A model generated the notes under the pieces. The model was not told the DNA's origin, ran no database searches, and was given only the letters and a program-made list of their open reading frames with translations. Shown here in pieces: positions 48,817 through 58,047 of a stretch of DNA of 64,000 bases. Where the stretch lies: NCBI GenBank assembly GCA_023380755.1, contig JAMCSD010000006.1, positions 15,821 through 79,820 on the forward strand, given 5' to 3'. Origin of the DNA: Patescibacteria group bacterium. Lineage in GTDB: Bacteria; Patescibacteria; Microgenomatia; UBA12405. Position 1 is the first letter of the stretch, and each line of letters starts with the position of its first letter. The position numbers and the translations under genes are program-made.

Positions 48817-50430
48817 ATGGTCATTACTGACTTTTCAAATAAAGCCAAACAATTAATCGATGATATTAAGGGGGTTTGTACCAGTGCTGGTCTAGGTGGT
48901 GAAGCTAATGAGTATAAAATTGTTACCCAAAGCTTTCTATACAAGTTCCTAAACGATAAGTTTTTGTATGAAATTGGTAAGATAAATCCCAGTCTCAAGT
49001 CTTATGAAGATTTAAAAAAACTAGATGATAATGACTATAAACTATTAATAATTAACCTCGGTACAAAAGCAGCCCATCTTAAGCCCGAGCACCTTCTTGA
49101 GTACTTATTCAGCCACCAAAATGAGCAAAGCTTTGCTAAGACATTTGATGATACTCTCAATGATATTGCCGTGGACAATTCGGAAATTTTTTCAGTTCAT
49201 ACTTCTGGTAACACTGAAATTCGCTTGTTCGAGGAAAGACTTATACAAGGTTCTGTCAACGACATCTCAAAACATGACGAAACAGCCCGCTTGCTTGTAA
49301 ATAAACTGACAAATAGTAAATTCAACTTTGAGTCTATATTTTCGGCCGGTTTTGACTTTTTCTCGACCTTATTTGAGTATATGATTAGAGACTACAATAA
49401 GGACGGTGGTAGCAAGTACGCCGAATATTTCACTCCTCACTCAGTGGCCAAGATTATGGCCGAAATACTAGTTGGCAATAGCAATCTGGCCAATGTGAAT
49501 GCTTATGATCCGGCGGCAGGTTCTGGAACTCTCCTAATGAATATCGCCCATAAGATTGGCACTGACAAATGTACAATTTTCTCACAGGATATTTCTCAGA
49601 AGTCATCTAACTTACTACGACTTAACCTTATTTTAAATAATTTAAGCCATTCTATAGACCACATTGTCCAAGGTAATACTTTAACCGAACCAAAACACAT
49701 TACAAAAAAATTTGACTTTGTTGTTAGCAATCCTCCATTTAAAATCGATTTCTCTGATGATCATAGTAAAATTTCAAGTCTTCCAAATTTCAACGATCGC
49801 TTTTTTGCCGGCATTCCTAAAATTCCTAAAAAAGAAAAAGATAAAATGGCAATTTATTTGCTTTTCATCCAGCATATTCTGTTTAGTTTATCTGATGATG
49901 GCCGAGCGGCTATAGTTGTACCAACCGGCTTTTTAACCGCGGGAAATGGAATTGAGAAAAAAATAAAAGAAACGTTAATAAACAAAAAATGGTTAAAGGG
50001 TGTAGTATCAATGCCATCCAATATTTTTGCTACCACAAACACAAATGTCTCAGTGCTTTTCATAGACAAAAATAATTCAAATAAAGTTGTCCTTGTTGAT
50101 GGCTCCAAACTTGGAACAAAAGTTAAAGATGGTAAAAAACAAAAAACTCTTCTAAGTCCTGAAGAGGAACAAAAAATAATAAACGCATTTGAGGCAGGAA
50201 AGGCGATAGACGGTTTCTCAGTTATGCTTGACTATGAAGACATAACAGCTAAAAACTACAGCTTTAGTGCAGGCCAATATTTTGATATTAAAATTGAGTA
50301 CATCGATATTACATCCGAGCAGTTTGAAACAAAAATCTTAGAATATAAAGAAAATCTGTCCAAGTTGTTTAATGATACTAATGCGTTAGACTCTGAGATT
50401 TTGACGAATTTAGACAAGTTGAAGTTATGA
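48817..50430 (+). CDS. hsdM: Type I methyltransferase, M subunit
   Basis: A 537-residue N6-adenine methyltransferase: N-terminal helical HsdM_N domain, SAM-binding YDPAAGSGTLL, and the catalytic SNPPFKI motif. It protects host DNA with HsdS and supplies the core of the restriction complex. It has an AAGGAG ribosome-binding site, 3 nt after hsdR, and overlaps hsdS by 4 bp. Confidence 0.93.
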   Translation: MVITDFSNKAKQLIDDIKGVCTSAGLGGEANEYKIVTQSFLYKFLNDKFLYEIGKINPSLKSYEDLKKLDDNDYKLLIINLGTKAAHLKPEHLLEYLFSHQNEQSFAKTFDDTLNDIAVDNSEIFSVHTSGNTEIRLFEERLIQGSVNDISKHDETARLLVNKLTNSKFNFESIFSAGFDFFSTLFEYMIRDYNKDGGSKYAEYFTPHSVAKIMAEILVGNSNLANVNAYDPAAGSGTLLMNIAHKIGTDKCTIFSQDISQKSSNLLRLNLILNNLSHSIDHIVQGNTLTEPKHITKKFDFVVSNPPFKIDFSDDHSKISSLPNFNDRFFAGIPKIPKKEKDKMAIYLLFIQHILFSLSDDGRAAIVVPTGFLTAGNGIEKKIKETLINKKWLKGVVSMPSNIFATTNTNVSVLFIDKNNSNKVVLVDGSKLGTKVKDGKKQKTLLSPEEEQKIINAFEAGKAIDGFSVMLDYEDITAKNYSFSAGQYFDIKIEYIDITSEQFETKILEYKENLSKLFNDTNALDSEILTNLDKLKL

Positions 50431-51662
50431 CTATTAACCTAAAGCAAACTAGAATTGGTGAAGTAATGTCTTTTCAGAGAGGATATGACTTAACTCATAA
50501 TCAAATGTTGGGTGGAAATGTACCTGTTGTGGGGTCTAGTGACATTATTGGTTATCATAATAAAGTAAAAAAAACTGCACCCGTTCTACTCATAGGTAGA
50601 AGCGGAACTGTTGGTAGACCTCAATATTATAATCAGAACATTTGGCCGCATAACACCACATTATTTGTAACCGATTTTCATGGTAATGTACCAAAATATT
50701 GCTATTACCTTCTGAAGGTATTGAATTTAGAGGATTATGCTAATTCTACTGGTGTTCCGACACTAAACAGAAATTTCATTCACCCGTTGAAGGTTAATAT
50801 TCATGAAGTACCTCAGCAAGTTGCTATAGCTAATATTCTTTCAAGTTTGGACCACAAAATCGATACAAACAATAAAATCAGTAACGAACTGGAGAAGATG
50901 GCAAAAACGATTTATGATTATTGGTTTGTCCAATTCGACTTCCCTTGCGAAAACGGCAAACCATATAAATCTAGTGGTGGGAAAATGATTTGGAACGAAG
51001 TTTTAAAAAGAAATATTCCAGAAGGTTGGGAATCAGATAAATTAAAAGGCCTTATAAATTTTGATAGAGGTATTTCATATACAAGTAAGGATATTGAAAG
51101 TCAAAGCGGTATTCCAATGATTAATCTCGCTTCGATAGATATATGTAGAAATTATCGGCCTAATGAACTTAAGTTTTTTTCTGGGAAATATAACCCAACA
51201 TCATTAATAAAACATGGAGATATGTTGATCGCTTGTACTGATTTGACAAGAAACGCTGATATTATTGGATCTCCGATAATTGTGCCCATGGAATACAAGG
51301 AATATTTGTTTTCAATGGATTTAGCAAAACTAAATATCATCACAAATAGACTTTTAGAAAATTATCTTTACATGACACTTAGAACTAGTTTTTATCATAA
51401 TTACATAAAATATTTTGCTTCGGGTACAAACGTGCTTCACTTAAATCTCGACGGAATTTTATGGTATCCGATTGTTGTTCCACCAATCCCCATACAACAA
51501 AAGTTTTCACTTATTTTTAAGGAACTAATTGATAAACAAGCGTTAATTTTAAACGAAACGGAAACTTTGTCTTCATTGCGTGACTGGCTCCTGCCAATGC
51601 TTATGAATGGTCAAGTGACAGTAAGAGAAGTTGGTGGGGAAATTGAATCGAGATTCCAATAA
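50427..51662 (+). CDS. hsdS: Type I specificity subunit S
   Basis: A 411-residue specificity protein with two target-recognition domains (about 1-150 and 200-350), each followed by a helical spacer (QQVAIANILSSLDHKIDTNN and PIQQKFSLIFKELID). Both TRDs appear full length, so a bipartite recognition sequence is expected. It is followed at 5 nt by the membrane-protein gene of the candidate module, suggesting one operon. Confidence 0.92.
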   Translation: MTINLKQTRIGEVMSFQRGYDLTHNQMLGGNVPVVGSSDIIGYHNKVKKTAPVLLIGRSGTVGRPQYYNQNIWPHNTTLFVTDFHGNVPKYCYYLLKVLNLEDYANSTGVPTLNRNFIHPLKVNIHEVPQQVAIANILSSLDHKIDTNNKISNELEKMAKTIYDYWFVQFDFPCENGKPYKSSGGKMIWNEVLKRNIPEGWESDKLKGLINFDRGISYTSKDIESQSGIPMINLASIDICRNYRPNELKFFSGKYNPTSLIKHGDMLIACTDLTRNADIIGSPIIVPMEYKEYLFSMDLAKLNIITNRLLENYLYMTLRTSFYHNYIKYFASGTNVLHLNLDGILWYPIVVPPIPIQQKFSLIFKELIDKQALILNETETLSSLRDWLLPMLMNGQVTVREVGGEIESRFQ

Positions 51663-51667
51663 AAAAT

Positions 51668-52213
51668 ATGGGGATATTACGAAACCTAATTAGAAATGTT
51701 GAACCAATTACTAGAGCCACGGTACTTCTAAAAAACTATCAAACCAAACAGGATCAACTAATCCCTTTGGTGCTTCCAGTCTTAAATGATTACGATAAAG
51801 AGAAAAGGGCATTTCTGACAACAATATCAATCGTGTCTGCTGCCGTTGGAGCATTTTCCTTTTTGTTATACAATAGCCCCTATGTTAAAAACCCCGATTT
51901 ATTAAAACTTGGAGACATCTTAATTTTGCTGACTATTATTCTCTCGATAGTGGGTTGGCTTGTTGTTTTACACAGTAACCAGAAAAAACTTCACGATACA
52001 TTCTGCGATCTTATAGATAGTCTTCACTCCGCCTCTGAAAATCTAGATAATTATATTCAGCAGAAAATTAGTCAAGAAGATTTTGAAAAGAAGTTGCAGA
52101 GCTTTAACAAAGAATATAAAAGACCGAATTTCCCAGATTACTATTGGCAAATTGGATGCTGTATCTTGTTTGTTACTTCATTAGTTTTTATTGCATTAAG
52201 TTTTTTTACTTAG
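51668..52213 (+). CDS. Membrane protein, candidate effector
   Basis: A 181-residue protein with a soluble N-terminus (1-48), two central helices (about 51-72 and 82-104), an intracellular coiled-coil segment (about 107-145) and a C-terminal helix (about 158-180). The layout resembles SLATT-type or other small multi-helix defence effectors, but no family is certain. It begins 5 nt after hsdS. In the candidate module it could be the membrane-damaging effector or anchor. Confidence 0.6.
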   Translation: MGILRNLIRNVEPITRATVLLKNYQTKQDQLIPLVLPVLNDYDKEKRAFLTTISIVSAAVGAFSFLLYNSPYVKNPDLLKLGDILILLTIILSIVGWLVVLHSNQKKLHDTFCDLIDSLHSASENLDNYIQQKISQEDFEKKLQSFNKEYKRPNFPDYYWQIGCCILFVTSLVFIALSFFT

Positions 52214-52242
52214 AAGTATGGAGGTCATTCTAAAGGAAGATT

Positions 52243-53763
52243 ATGGTATGTTGGTGTGGAAGTGAAAAACCGATCAAAGAGTGTCATTTTACCGATACAT
52301 GGACTATTCCTTCTGTGAATGGATTTAAGATTTCACAACCTCCCGATATTACAGACGAGGTTAAAAATAATTTAATCACACATATCAAAAAAACAACTTC
52401 AATAGATATGGTGGATACAAATCATACTTTTGAGATATGTATTCCCGAACAGAAAATCGAATTTCTTAAACAGTCGCTAATTTATTCTGAAAAAATAACA
52501 GGTTCTAACACTTTGTCGGTACCGCCAGATTTTGTTAATTGGGGAACTCAGCCATCTTTATCATCGAATTTTGTTACTGATAACTTGAAGTTATTATCTG
52601 AAATTAAAGACATAACTGAAATTAACAATTTCGTTAACTTTAAAAAATATATTGGTCACATCTTTTTCGCTTCACCCGCCTCAGATTTATCAAAGAATTT
52701 AAGACTTGTAACAAAAAAGTTTAAAGAATTCTATCCTGACGGTTATATCGATTTTATTAGCGTAGATAGTAGAAACTTCGTTTTACCTGTAATATTTAGA
52801 AGTTTTGCTAAACAAGATATATTAGGTATCGATTTAACTAAAAAATTAATAAACTCTTCGTGGAAAGAAAAGGTTCCATTAGAGACTGGGTCAGTTTACT
52901 TTGATATTATGTTTAATTTGTTTGGAGACGGTAGTTACGGTTTTGTGAATGCGTGGCTCGATAGATGTTTGCTTCTTACTTTTGGCCAAAGAATTTCATT
53001 TAAATATTTAAGTTATGCATCTGCTTACTCGAAAGGTTCCGACATTGGTTTTTACGAAGGAGGTGTTGACCCCGGAATGCAAGTATTTGGAGTATCACCA
53101 AATGATTTTAGGCAGTTTACTGCATGGTATATAAGGAAACTAAACCGGCTTCTATCCTATTTAAATCATTTCGCTACATTTGCCAACAGAGTTACTTCAT
53201 TCATTGATCCTGTAGCACATTACAAATATTACTTAACTTGGGAACAAATTCTTATTCTTGTTGCAAAAATATTAGGTACAGATGACCGCACAGTTAAAAA
53301 ACAGTTAACTTTCGTCTTCCTCGACATAATGGCCCACCTTAAAGGAGGACTGATAGATCATCTTTTTAAACCTAGAATACTCAGCGATATATTGAATTCA
53401 TTTAATGATTTACCTAATTCTCTTAGTAGTAAATATCGAACTCATGCAGAAATAGTATTTAATAACTTAATAGATGAGGTATATTCGGGAGTCATTCCCC
53501 AGTTTGCAGTAAATGATAAAGTTGTTCTTCCCTCAGGTAAAGAGTTCGATAAATTTTCTTATGTTGGAGCTTACCTTTCTGCTTTAAGAAATACGATACA
53601 TGGTTATTCTGGTAGTACTGATGAAGAATATAAGGAAGTTATGTTTATAAACAAAGGAGAAATACCAACAAGATTGGCAGAAATTGTACCCATACTTTTT
53701 ATGTATTTATTAATAAAACCAGATGTCTTTTTTAAATCCAACATATTCTCCGACATTTTTTGA
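52243..53763 (+). CDS. SEC-C-motif protein of unknown function
   Basis: A 506-residue protein beginning with a SEC-C zinc motif (MVCWCGSEKPIKECHF: Cys3, Cys5, Cys14, His15; C-x-C-x8-C-H). The rest is unlike any family I know: an alpha/beta region to about 240 and a helical C-terminal half (about 280-480) with HYKYYLTWEQILILVAK. It has an AAAGGA site. The 3' end overlaps the protease gene by 41 bp, so the two are co-translated. SEC-C motifs occur in SecA and in nucleic-acid and stress proteins. Confidence 0.6.
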   Translation: MVCWCGSEKPIKECHFTDTWTIPSVNGFKISQPPDITDEVKNNLITHIKKTTSIDMVDTNHTFEICIPEQKIEFLKQSLIYSEKITGSNTLSVPPDFVNWGTQPSLSSNFVTDNLKLLSEIKDITEINNFVNFKKYIGHIFFASPASDLSKNLRLVTKKFKEFYPDGYIDFISVDSRNFVLPVIFRSFAKQDILGIDLTKKLINSSWKEKVPLETGSVYFDIMFNLFGDGSYGFVNAWLDRCLLLTFGQRISFKYLSYASAYSKGSDIGFYEGGVDPGMQVFGVSPNDFRQFTAWYIRKLNRLLSYLNHFATFANRVTSFIDPVAHYKYYLTWEQILILVAKILGTDDRTVKKQLTFVFLDIMAHLKGGLIDHLFKPRILSDILNSFNDLPNSLSSKYRTHAEIVFNNLIDEVYSGVIPQFAVNDKVVLPSGKEFDKFSYVGAYLSALRNTIHGYSGSTDEEYKEVMFINKGEIPTRLAEIVPILFMYLLIKPDVFFKSNIFSDIF

Positions 53764-55561
53764 TCCACCCAATCTATTTAAAGGCATCGTCTGTATAAGT
53801 AATAACTATTTGTATTCCGCCCAAATATCGAGTTGTTTCAATAAAGGAAAGTCGTATTTTGTTGTTCTGGAGCCACCAAGGACATTACATAAATATTGGG
53901 CAAACGAGTTCCCTATGCTAAATAATATAATCGCTAGAATAAGGCCGAGAACAATAATATTTTCCAAAGTTGACCAAAAAATAATTGACCAATTCAAAGA
54001 GCACTTAAAATTACCAGAAGGTAGATACCTCTACATTAACAACAAAGATCAGCTAAATCTATTTTTAAGAACATTTAAATCATCAACTAATGGCAGTCTG
54101 AAATGTCCTCCATCAAGAATTAAGGTCACTTATGCATTACTAGAAGCAAAAAGACGTAATCTTCAGTTAGTTATTGACTCAAAGTCAACATACAAAATTA
54201 ATAAGAACCAATCAAGCAAACACATTATTGTATCTGATACTTTGGTAAATGTACTACCATGCCTTTTAGCAAATTACGCTTTTTCAATAGATGCAGATAT
54301 TCGCGTAAGTAAAGTAGATTTAAAATACGAACCACAAGAAATAATTAGTATATTAGATGGCTCAAGAATAAAAGACAAAAGAGGAAGGGCTGCTCGAGAA
54401 ATCACGAAAAGCATTGTTGCTGAAATTCAAAGCAAGTTAAGTTTCCTGAAAATATACGACTTTGTTTCTTTCTTCATAGATGATTTTCCTTACGGATATT
54501 TTTTTCCCGACAAACCGTCAACTCATATTTACAACAAATCGTTACCAAGTCATTTCTTGGCAAAGTCAATTTCGGCAAAAGGTATTCATTTGCAATCTGC
54601 TCTATTAGTGGATACAGGCTTTTTCGAAAATTCGGAGACAGAGATTATCAATTTACAATTGCAAAGAAAAAATGTGGTTACTAAAGTCTTGGAAGGTAAC
54701 AAATTTACAAATTTAGAACTAAGTAAGAATGTACAATTTTTACCATATGACTTTTTGTCCATCTGTAGTCATGGAGGTTTTCCTGAGGGTGTTCGTTTTA
54801 AAGTCAAATTCAAAGATAAAAATTGTTGTGATCATGTAATTGTCATAGATACTATTGACTCATTTTTCCCAACTAATAGAGGAGAAGGGGATAACAGAAT
54901 AATCGATGTTCAAACATTTTATGAATTTGTTGAACTTGACGGAAAACCCTGGTTTGAAAAGGAGTATAAACCGGGATCGTCTAAGACCTTGGTGGAAGAT
55001 TTCTTGGCAATTGGGAGAGATCATTGGCAGGTTGTCGAAAAACAAAAAGTATTTATGAGACATTGTAATGTAATTGAAACACAGGACAAACTCGGACCTT
55101 ATGTTCCTATGATTCACAGTATTTCCGATGTCTTTTCCACTCCTTTTATCTTTAACAATTCGTGTAGTTCAACTTATACACTTTCAAGTAATTTTTTATT
55201 TGCTGGCTCTATCGCTTATATAGGTACAGTAAATTCTGTAGGAACTATAAGTGCTGTAAAAGTTGCGGAAATGTTTGCACAAAAAGCCATTTGCGAAGAG
55301 AAACCTATCGCACTATCGTTGTGGGAGTCTGTAAGTGAATTAAATATAGTGCCAAAATATAGAGTCTATGTTTGCTTTGGATGTCATTTTAATAAATTTT
55401 TCTTTTCCATTACTGATAACAAATTAAATCTAAAAAAAAGGATAAGGATAGAAGCTTATATGAGAAAACAAAGAATTAACGATCAAAATATGGAAGATAG
55501 TGTAAAAATAAGACACTCAGAAGCAATAGACTTTCTATTTGATGAATATCAACGAATCTAA
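53723..55561 (+). CDS. CHAT/caspase-like cysteine protease, putative
   Basis: A 612-residue protein. The C-terminal third (about 330-545) resembles a CHAT/caspase-like domain: a His in SICSHGGF (His350) after a strand, and a Cys in FNNSCSSTY (Cys481) followed by LSSNFLFAGSIAYIGTVNSV and a helix FAQKAICEEKPIALSLWESV, as in CHAT proteins. The N-terminal 330 residues are unknown. Such proteases cleave partner effectors in bacterial defence. It overlaps the SEC-C gene by 41 bp; fold assignment is by eye. Confidence 0.6.
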   Translation: MSFLNPTYSPTFFDPPNLFKGIVCISNNYLYSAQISSCFNKGKSYFVVLEPPRTLHKYWANEFPMLNNIIARIRPRTIIFSKVDQKIIDQFKEHLKLPEGRYLYINNKDQLNLFLRTFKSSTNGSLKCPPSRIKVTYALLEAKRRNLQLVIDSKSTYKINKNQSSKHIIVSDTLVNVLPCLLANYAFSIDADIRVSKVDLKYEPQEIISILDGSRIKDKRGRAAREITKSIVAEIQSKLSFLKIYDFVSFFIDDFPYGYFFPDKPSTHIYNKSLPSHFLAKSISAKGIHLQSALLVDTGFFENSETEIINLQLQRKNVVTKVLEGNKFTNLELSKNVQFLPYDFLSICSHGGFPEGVRFKVKFKDKNCCDHVIVIDTIDSFFPTNRGEGDNRIIDVQTFYEFVELDGKPWFEKEYKPGSSKTLVEDFLAIGRDHWQVVEKQKVFMRHCNVIETQDKLGPYVPMIHSISDVFSTPFIFNNSCSSTYTLSSNFLFAGSIAYIGTVNSVGTISAVKVAEMFAQKAICEEKPIALSLWESVSELNIVPKYRVYVCFGCHFNKFFFSITDNKLNLKKRIRIEAYMRKQRINDQNMEDSVKIRHSEAIDFLFDEYQRI

Positions 55562-56511
55562 TTAGAAGTTACTTCTCTCTTCAGCTTTTGAACATATTCC
55601 TTAAAAACATCATGCATTCTTGAACTAGATTCAATTAAGAAGGAAATCATTTTTGGCCAATCAGACTCATTGAAAATATCTACTCCGGTCAATTCTGCTT
55701 TTATTCTGGAAGTTACACGATCCTCCATTCTTTCCCAAATCAAAGGTTTACCGAATTTCAATTCAATATCTTCCTTTGATTTCACAAAAAAATCAAAAAT
55801 CTCTTTGTTCTTAGTAACTTCTCCCTTGTTTATATATATTTCTGAACGAGCATAGGTACTAGTTGCAACAAGATTCAAACTTACACCAGAATAACCTAAC
55901 GCTATACCGAGCCAAGCATCATTAGTCGGATTCAGATTTTGGCACAATCTATTGTTTTTATTCATAGCTTCAATCAATTTTGTCCAGAATTCTCGTCTGA
56001 CAGTAAATCTTCTTGCTGAATCTTTTTTTTCAGCTCCGACTTTCTTCATTTCTACAGTAGGTCTCTCAACTACAGTAAAAAGGGGAGCAACTGACTCTTG
56101 CCCCTCAATTTTAATTCCTTCTACTTTAACCAAATAAAAATACATATTATCTGGCGTCGTCTCATTAAGCCATTCGACAACCTGTCGATGTTCTTCAGTG
56201 GGTTTTGCTGTTACCCAGATAGCTATATTTGCGTCAAGGTTTACTAAATACGTGATAATTTGACCCAAATGAGTATGGTCAGTTTTTTCAAGTTGATTCT
56301 CAATAATTACTTTATTTCCAAATCCATCCTCCCCGTAAATATCTACTCGATATGGACCAACGTTTTCTTCAACCGCCTGGACAGAAATATCTAGGTCAAT
56401 AATTTCATTCAGGTAGTCAATGTTATTCGCCAACCACTTAGTAAAATCAGCAGCTTCATTTTTCCAAATATTTCGCAGGTCAACTTTTTGAATTTTATTA
56501 ATTACGGGCAT
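55558..56511 (-). CDS. PD-(D/E)XK-fold protein with DUF4268
   Basis: A 317-residue protein: N-terminal nuclease-like fold (YRVDIYGEDGFGNKVIIENQ: Asp and Glu-x-Gln; then TDHTHLGQIITYLVN), a DUF4268-like C-terminal domain (FWTKLIEAMNK onwards, GVDIFNESDWPKMISFL). Such proteins accompany restriction systems, and lack of a Lys in the E-x-K position may mean a regulatory or altered nuclease. Convergent with the protease gene, overlapping 4 bp. Confidence 0.75.
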   Translation of the reverse strand: MPVINKIQKVDLRNIWKNEAADFTKWLANNIDYLNEIIDLDISVQAVEENVGPYRVDIYGEDGFGNKVIIENQLEKTDHTHLGQIITYLVNLDANIAIWVTAKPTEEHRQVVEWLNETTPDNMYFYLVKVEGIKIEGQESVAPLFTVVERPTVEMKKVGAEKKDSARRFTVRREFWTKLIEAMNKNNRLCQNLNPTNDAWLGIALGYSGVSLNLVATSTYARSEIYINKGEVTKNKEIFDFFVKSKEDIELKFGKPLIWERMEDRVTSRIKAELTGVDIFNESDWPKMISFLIESSSRMHDVFKEYVQKLKREVTSN

Positions 56512-56576
56512 TACTGAATCGTAATTGTTTTAACAATATCCAATGATACCACTAAAATCCAATATAGGGCGAAAAT

Positions 56577-57080
56577 CTACGGCATAAACATATATCCGTA
56601 TTCATCGCTTGGTCCAAAGTAGTGAGATTTGTTCAGAAGAGTATCTGCTAATTCCCAAGCAGTCATATCCTCCGAAATCCTATAACTCGCTACAACATCT
56701 ATCGAACCATTTGTCCCGACTGCTAAAGCTCCCGGATTGCCTTGGGTTGTATCTTTGGTATGCTCCAAAGCATACATAAATGCCTTTTCACTTCTAATGA
56801 AACCGTAGTATTCGAGATTGCTTATTATCGCTTCCAAAGTTGAACCGCTACCCGGTCTGAAATCCACTGTTTCGCTTTGCTTCTGTCGTTCCAAATCGCT
56901 TTGAGTAAATCGTAATTTCTCCACAAAGTAATCTTCAACTTTTTTGGGCGACTGCCAACTTTTACCTGGGGCTTTAAAATCGTCTTCCGGTATTTTGGGA
57001 GCCTGTTTTTGCCATAACACCGCACCCAATCCTACTACCATCATCACTACCAAAATCGGAAATACTATTTTCATATTCAT
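56577..57080 (-). CDS. Membrane-anchored protein with MltG-like pre-domain
   Basis: A 167-residue protein: one N-terminal helix (about 4-22), then a polar segment and a domain with GSTLEAIISNLEYYGFIRSE, the LysM-like pre-domain seen in YceG/MltG proteins, but without the catalytic part. ATG 57080 is preferred because it lies right before the membrane helix; a longer in-frame start at 57137 is possible. Confidence 0.5.
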   Translation of the reverse strand: MNMKIVFPILVVMMVVGLGAVLWQKQAPKIPEDDFKAPGKSWQSPKKVEDYFVEKLRFTQSDLERQKQSETVDFRPGSGSTLEAIISNLEYYGFIRSEKAFMYALEHTKDTTQGNPGALAVGTNGSIDVVASYRISEDMTAWELADTLLNKSHYFGPSDEYGYMFMP

Positions 57081-57154
57081 GACTAATTCTACTGCATATA
57101 AGAGAGTTATTGTCTTAGTATGCCTGCAAACACACAAAATGGTACTATCTTTGT

Positions 57155-57922
57155 ATGAAACAAATCATTATCAATGAAGATGAGTATGACGAATTATTTA
57201 GTAAGGCAGCGAAAATTGTTCAAGAAACCCAAAAAGCCAGTGCTTCCTTAATCCAGAGAAAATTTAATATCGGTTATGCTCGTTCTGCTAGATTACTGGA
57301 TGAACTTGAACACGCCGGTCTAGTTGGACCTTCAAGAGGAGCCAAACCACGAAAAATACTTATTCCCAAAGAAGAAGAAATTAAAGTTAAAAAAATTAGG
57401 TCCAAGGCAAATGACACGGTATCAGCTAATGTTGTCGCTGAGAAATACAAAGAGAAACATGGTAATTATGTCAGGAAAATTGCTGCCGTTATTGAGCAGA
57501 CTTTGAGTAGTTTCGGTATTACTGCTCGTGTAGCTGAAGTAAACAACCGGCCCAATGATATTGAGTACTGCATAGAAATTGCCCTTGGTACTCGAACAGC
57601 AGATATTTTAGCTTTAGAAAACGATATTGCTTTGGCACTAGCTTGCCCACCTGAGTTTTTAGTTATCGAAGCACCTATTCCGGGTCGATCCTTAATTGCT
57701 ATCCGAACCCCATATCCTAACTATGAGAATATAGAACCGACAAAATTATTACCGCCCCCCGAAGATAAGAAAGATGAGTTCCCCGATATAAAAAGAGATG
57801 ATTTTGAAAATACTTGGATGAAAATAAGAGCTTACCTTAGTTTTGTGTTTTATCTTATCGCCCGATTATTTAACGTCATTGCTAATTTTATTTATCCCGA
57901 ACGAAAACAAGATATTTCCTGA
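57155..57922 (+). CDS. FtsK gamma plus alpha domain protein lacking the motor
   Basis: A 255-residue protein: FtsK gamma winged-helix at 1-75 (YDELFSKAAKIVQETQKASA, ARSARLLDELEHAGLVGP), then an FtsK alpha-like domain at 88-190 (AVIEQTLSSFGITARVAEVN, IALALACPPEFLVIEAPIPG), and a C-terminal hydrophobic segment (about 226-248). The beta motor domain with Walker motifs is absent. TACTAT ends 6 nt before the ATG. Likely an element-encoded factor reading KOPS or acting on host FtsK/Xer (inference). Confidence 0.7.
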   Translation: MKQIIINEDEYDELFSKAAKIVQETQKASASLIQRKFNIGYARSARLLDELEHAGLVGPSRGAKPRKILIPKEEEIKVKKIRSKANDTVSANVVAEKYKEKHGNYVRKIAAVIEQTLSSFGITARVAEVNNRPNDIEYCIEIALGTRTADILALENDIALALACPPEFLVIEAPIPGRSLIAIRTPYPNYENIEPTKLLPPPEDKKDEFPDIKRDDFENTWMKIRAYLSFVFYLIARLFNVIANFIYPERKQDIS

Positions 57923-57984
57923 TAGAAAATTAAGTTTTTCATAGCACAAACTTTACATTTCTCCCACTACGTTCCATATCTCCA

Positions 57985-58047
57985 TGATGGCGGGGAGCCA
58001 TCTTTCGCTAAAGCTTCAGATGGCTTCGCCTATCGAAGCCGTCAACA
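57985..58047. repeat. Hairpins upstream of the GIY-YIG gene
   Basis: GATGGC/GCCATC and GGCTTCG/CGAAGCC perfect hairpins lie just before the ATG at 58048. They resemble the palindromes next to the other GIY-YIG gene in style. Confidence 0.4.
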
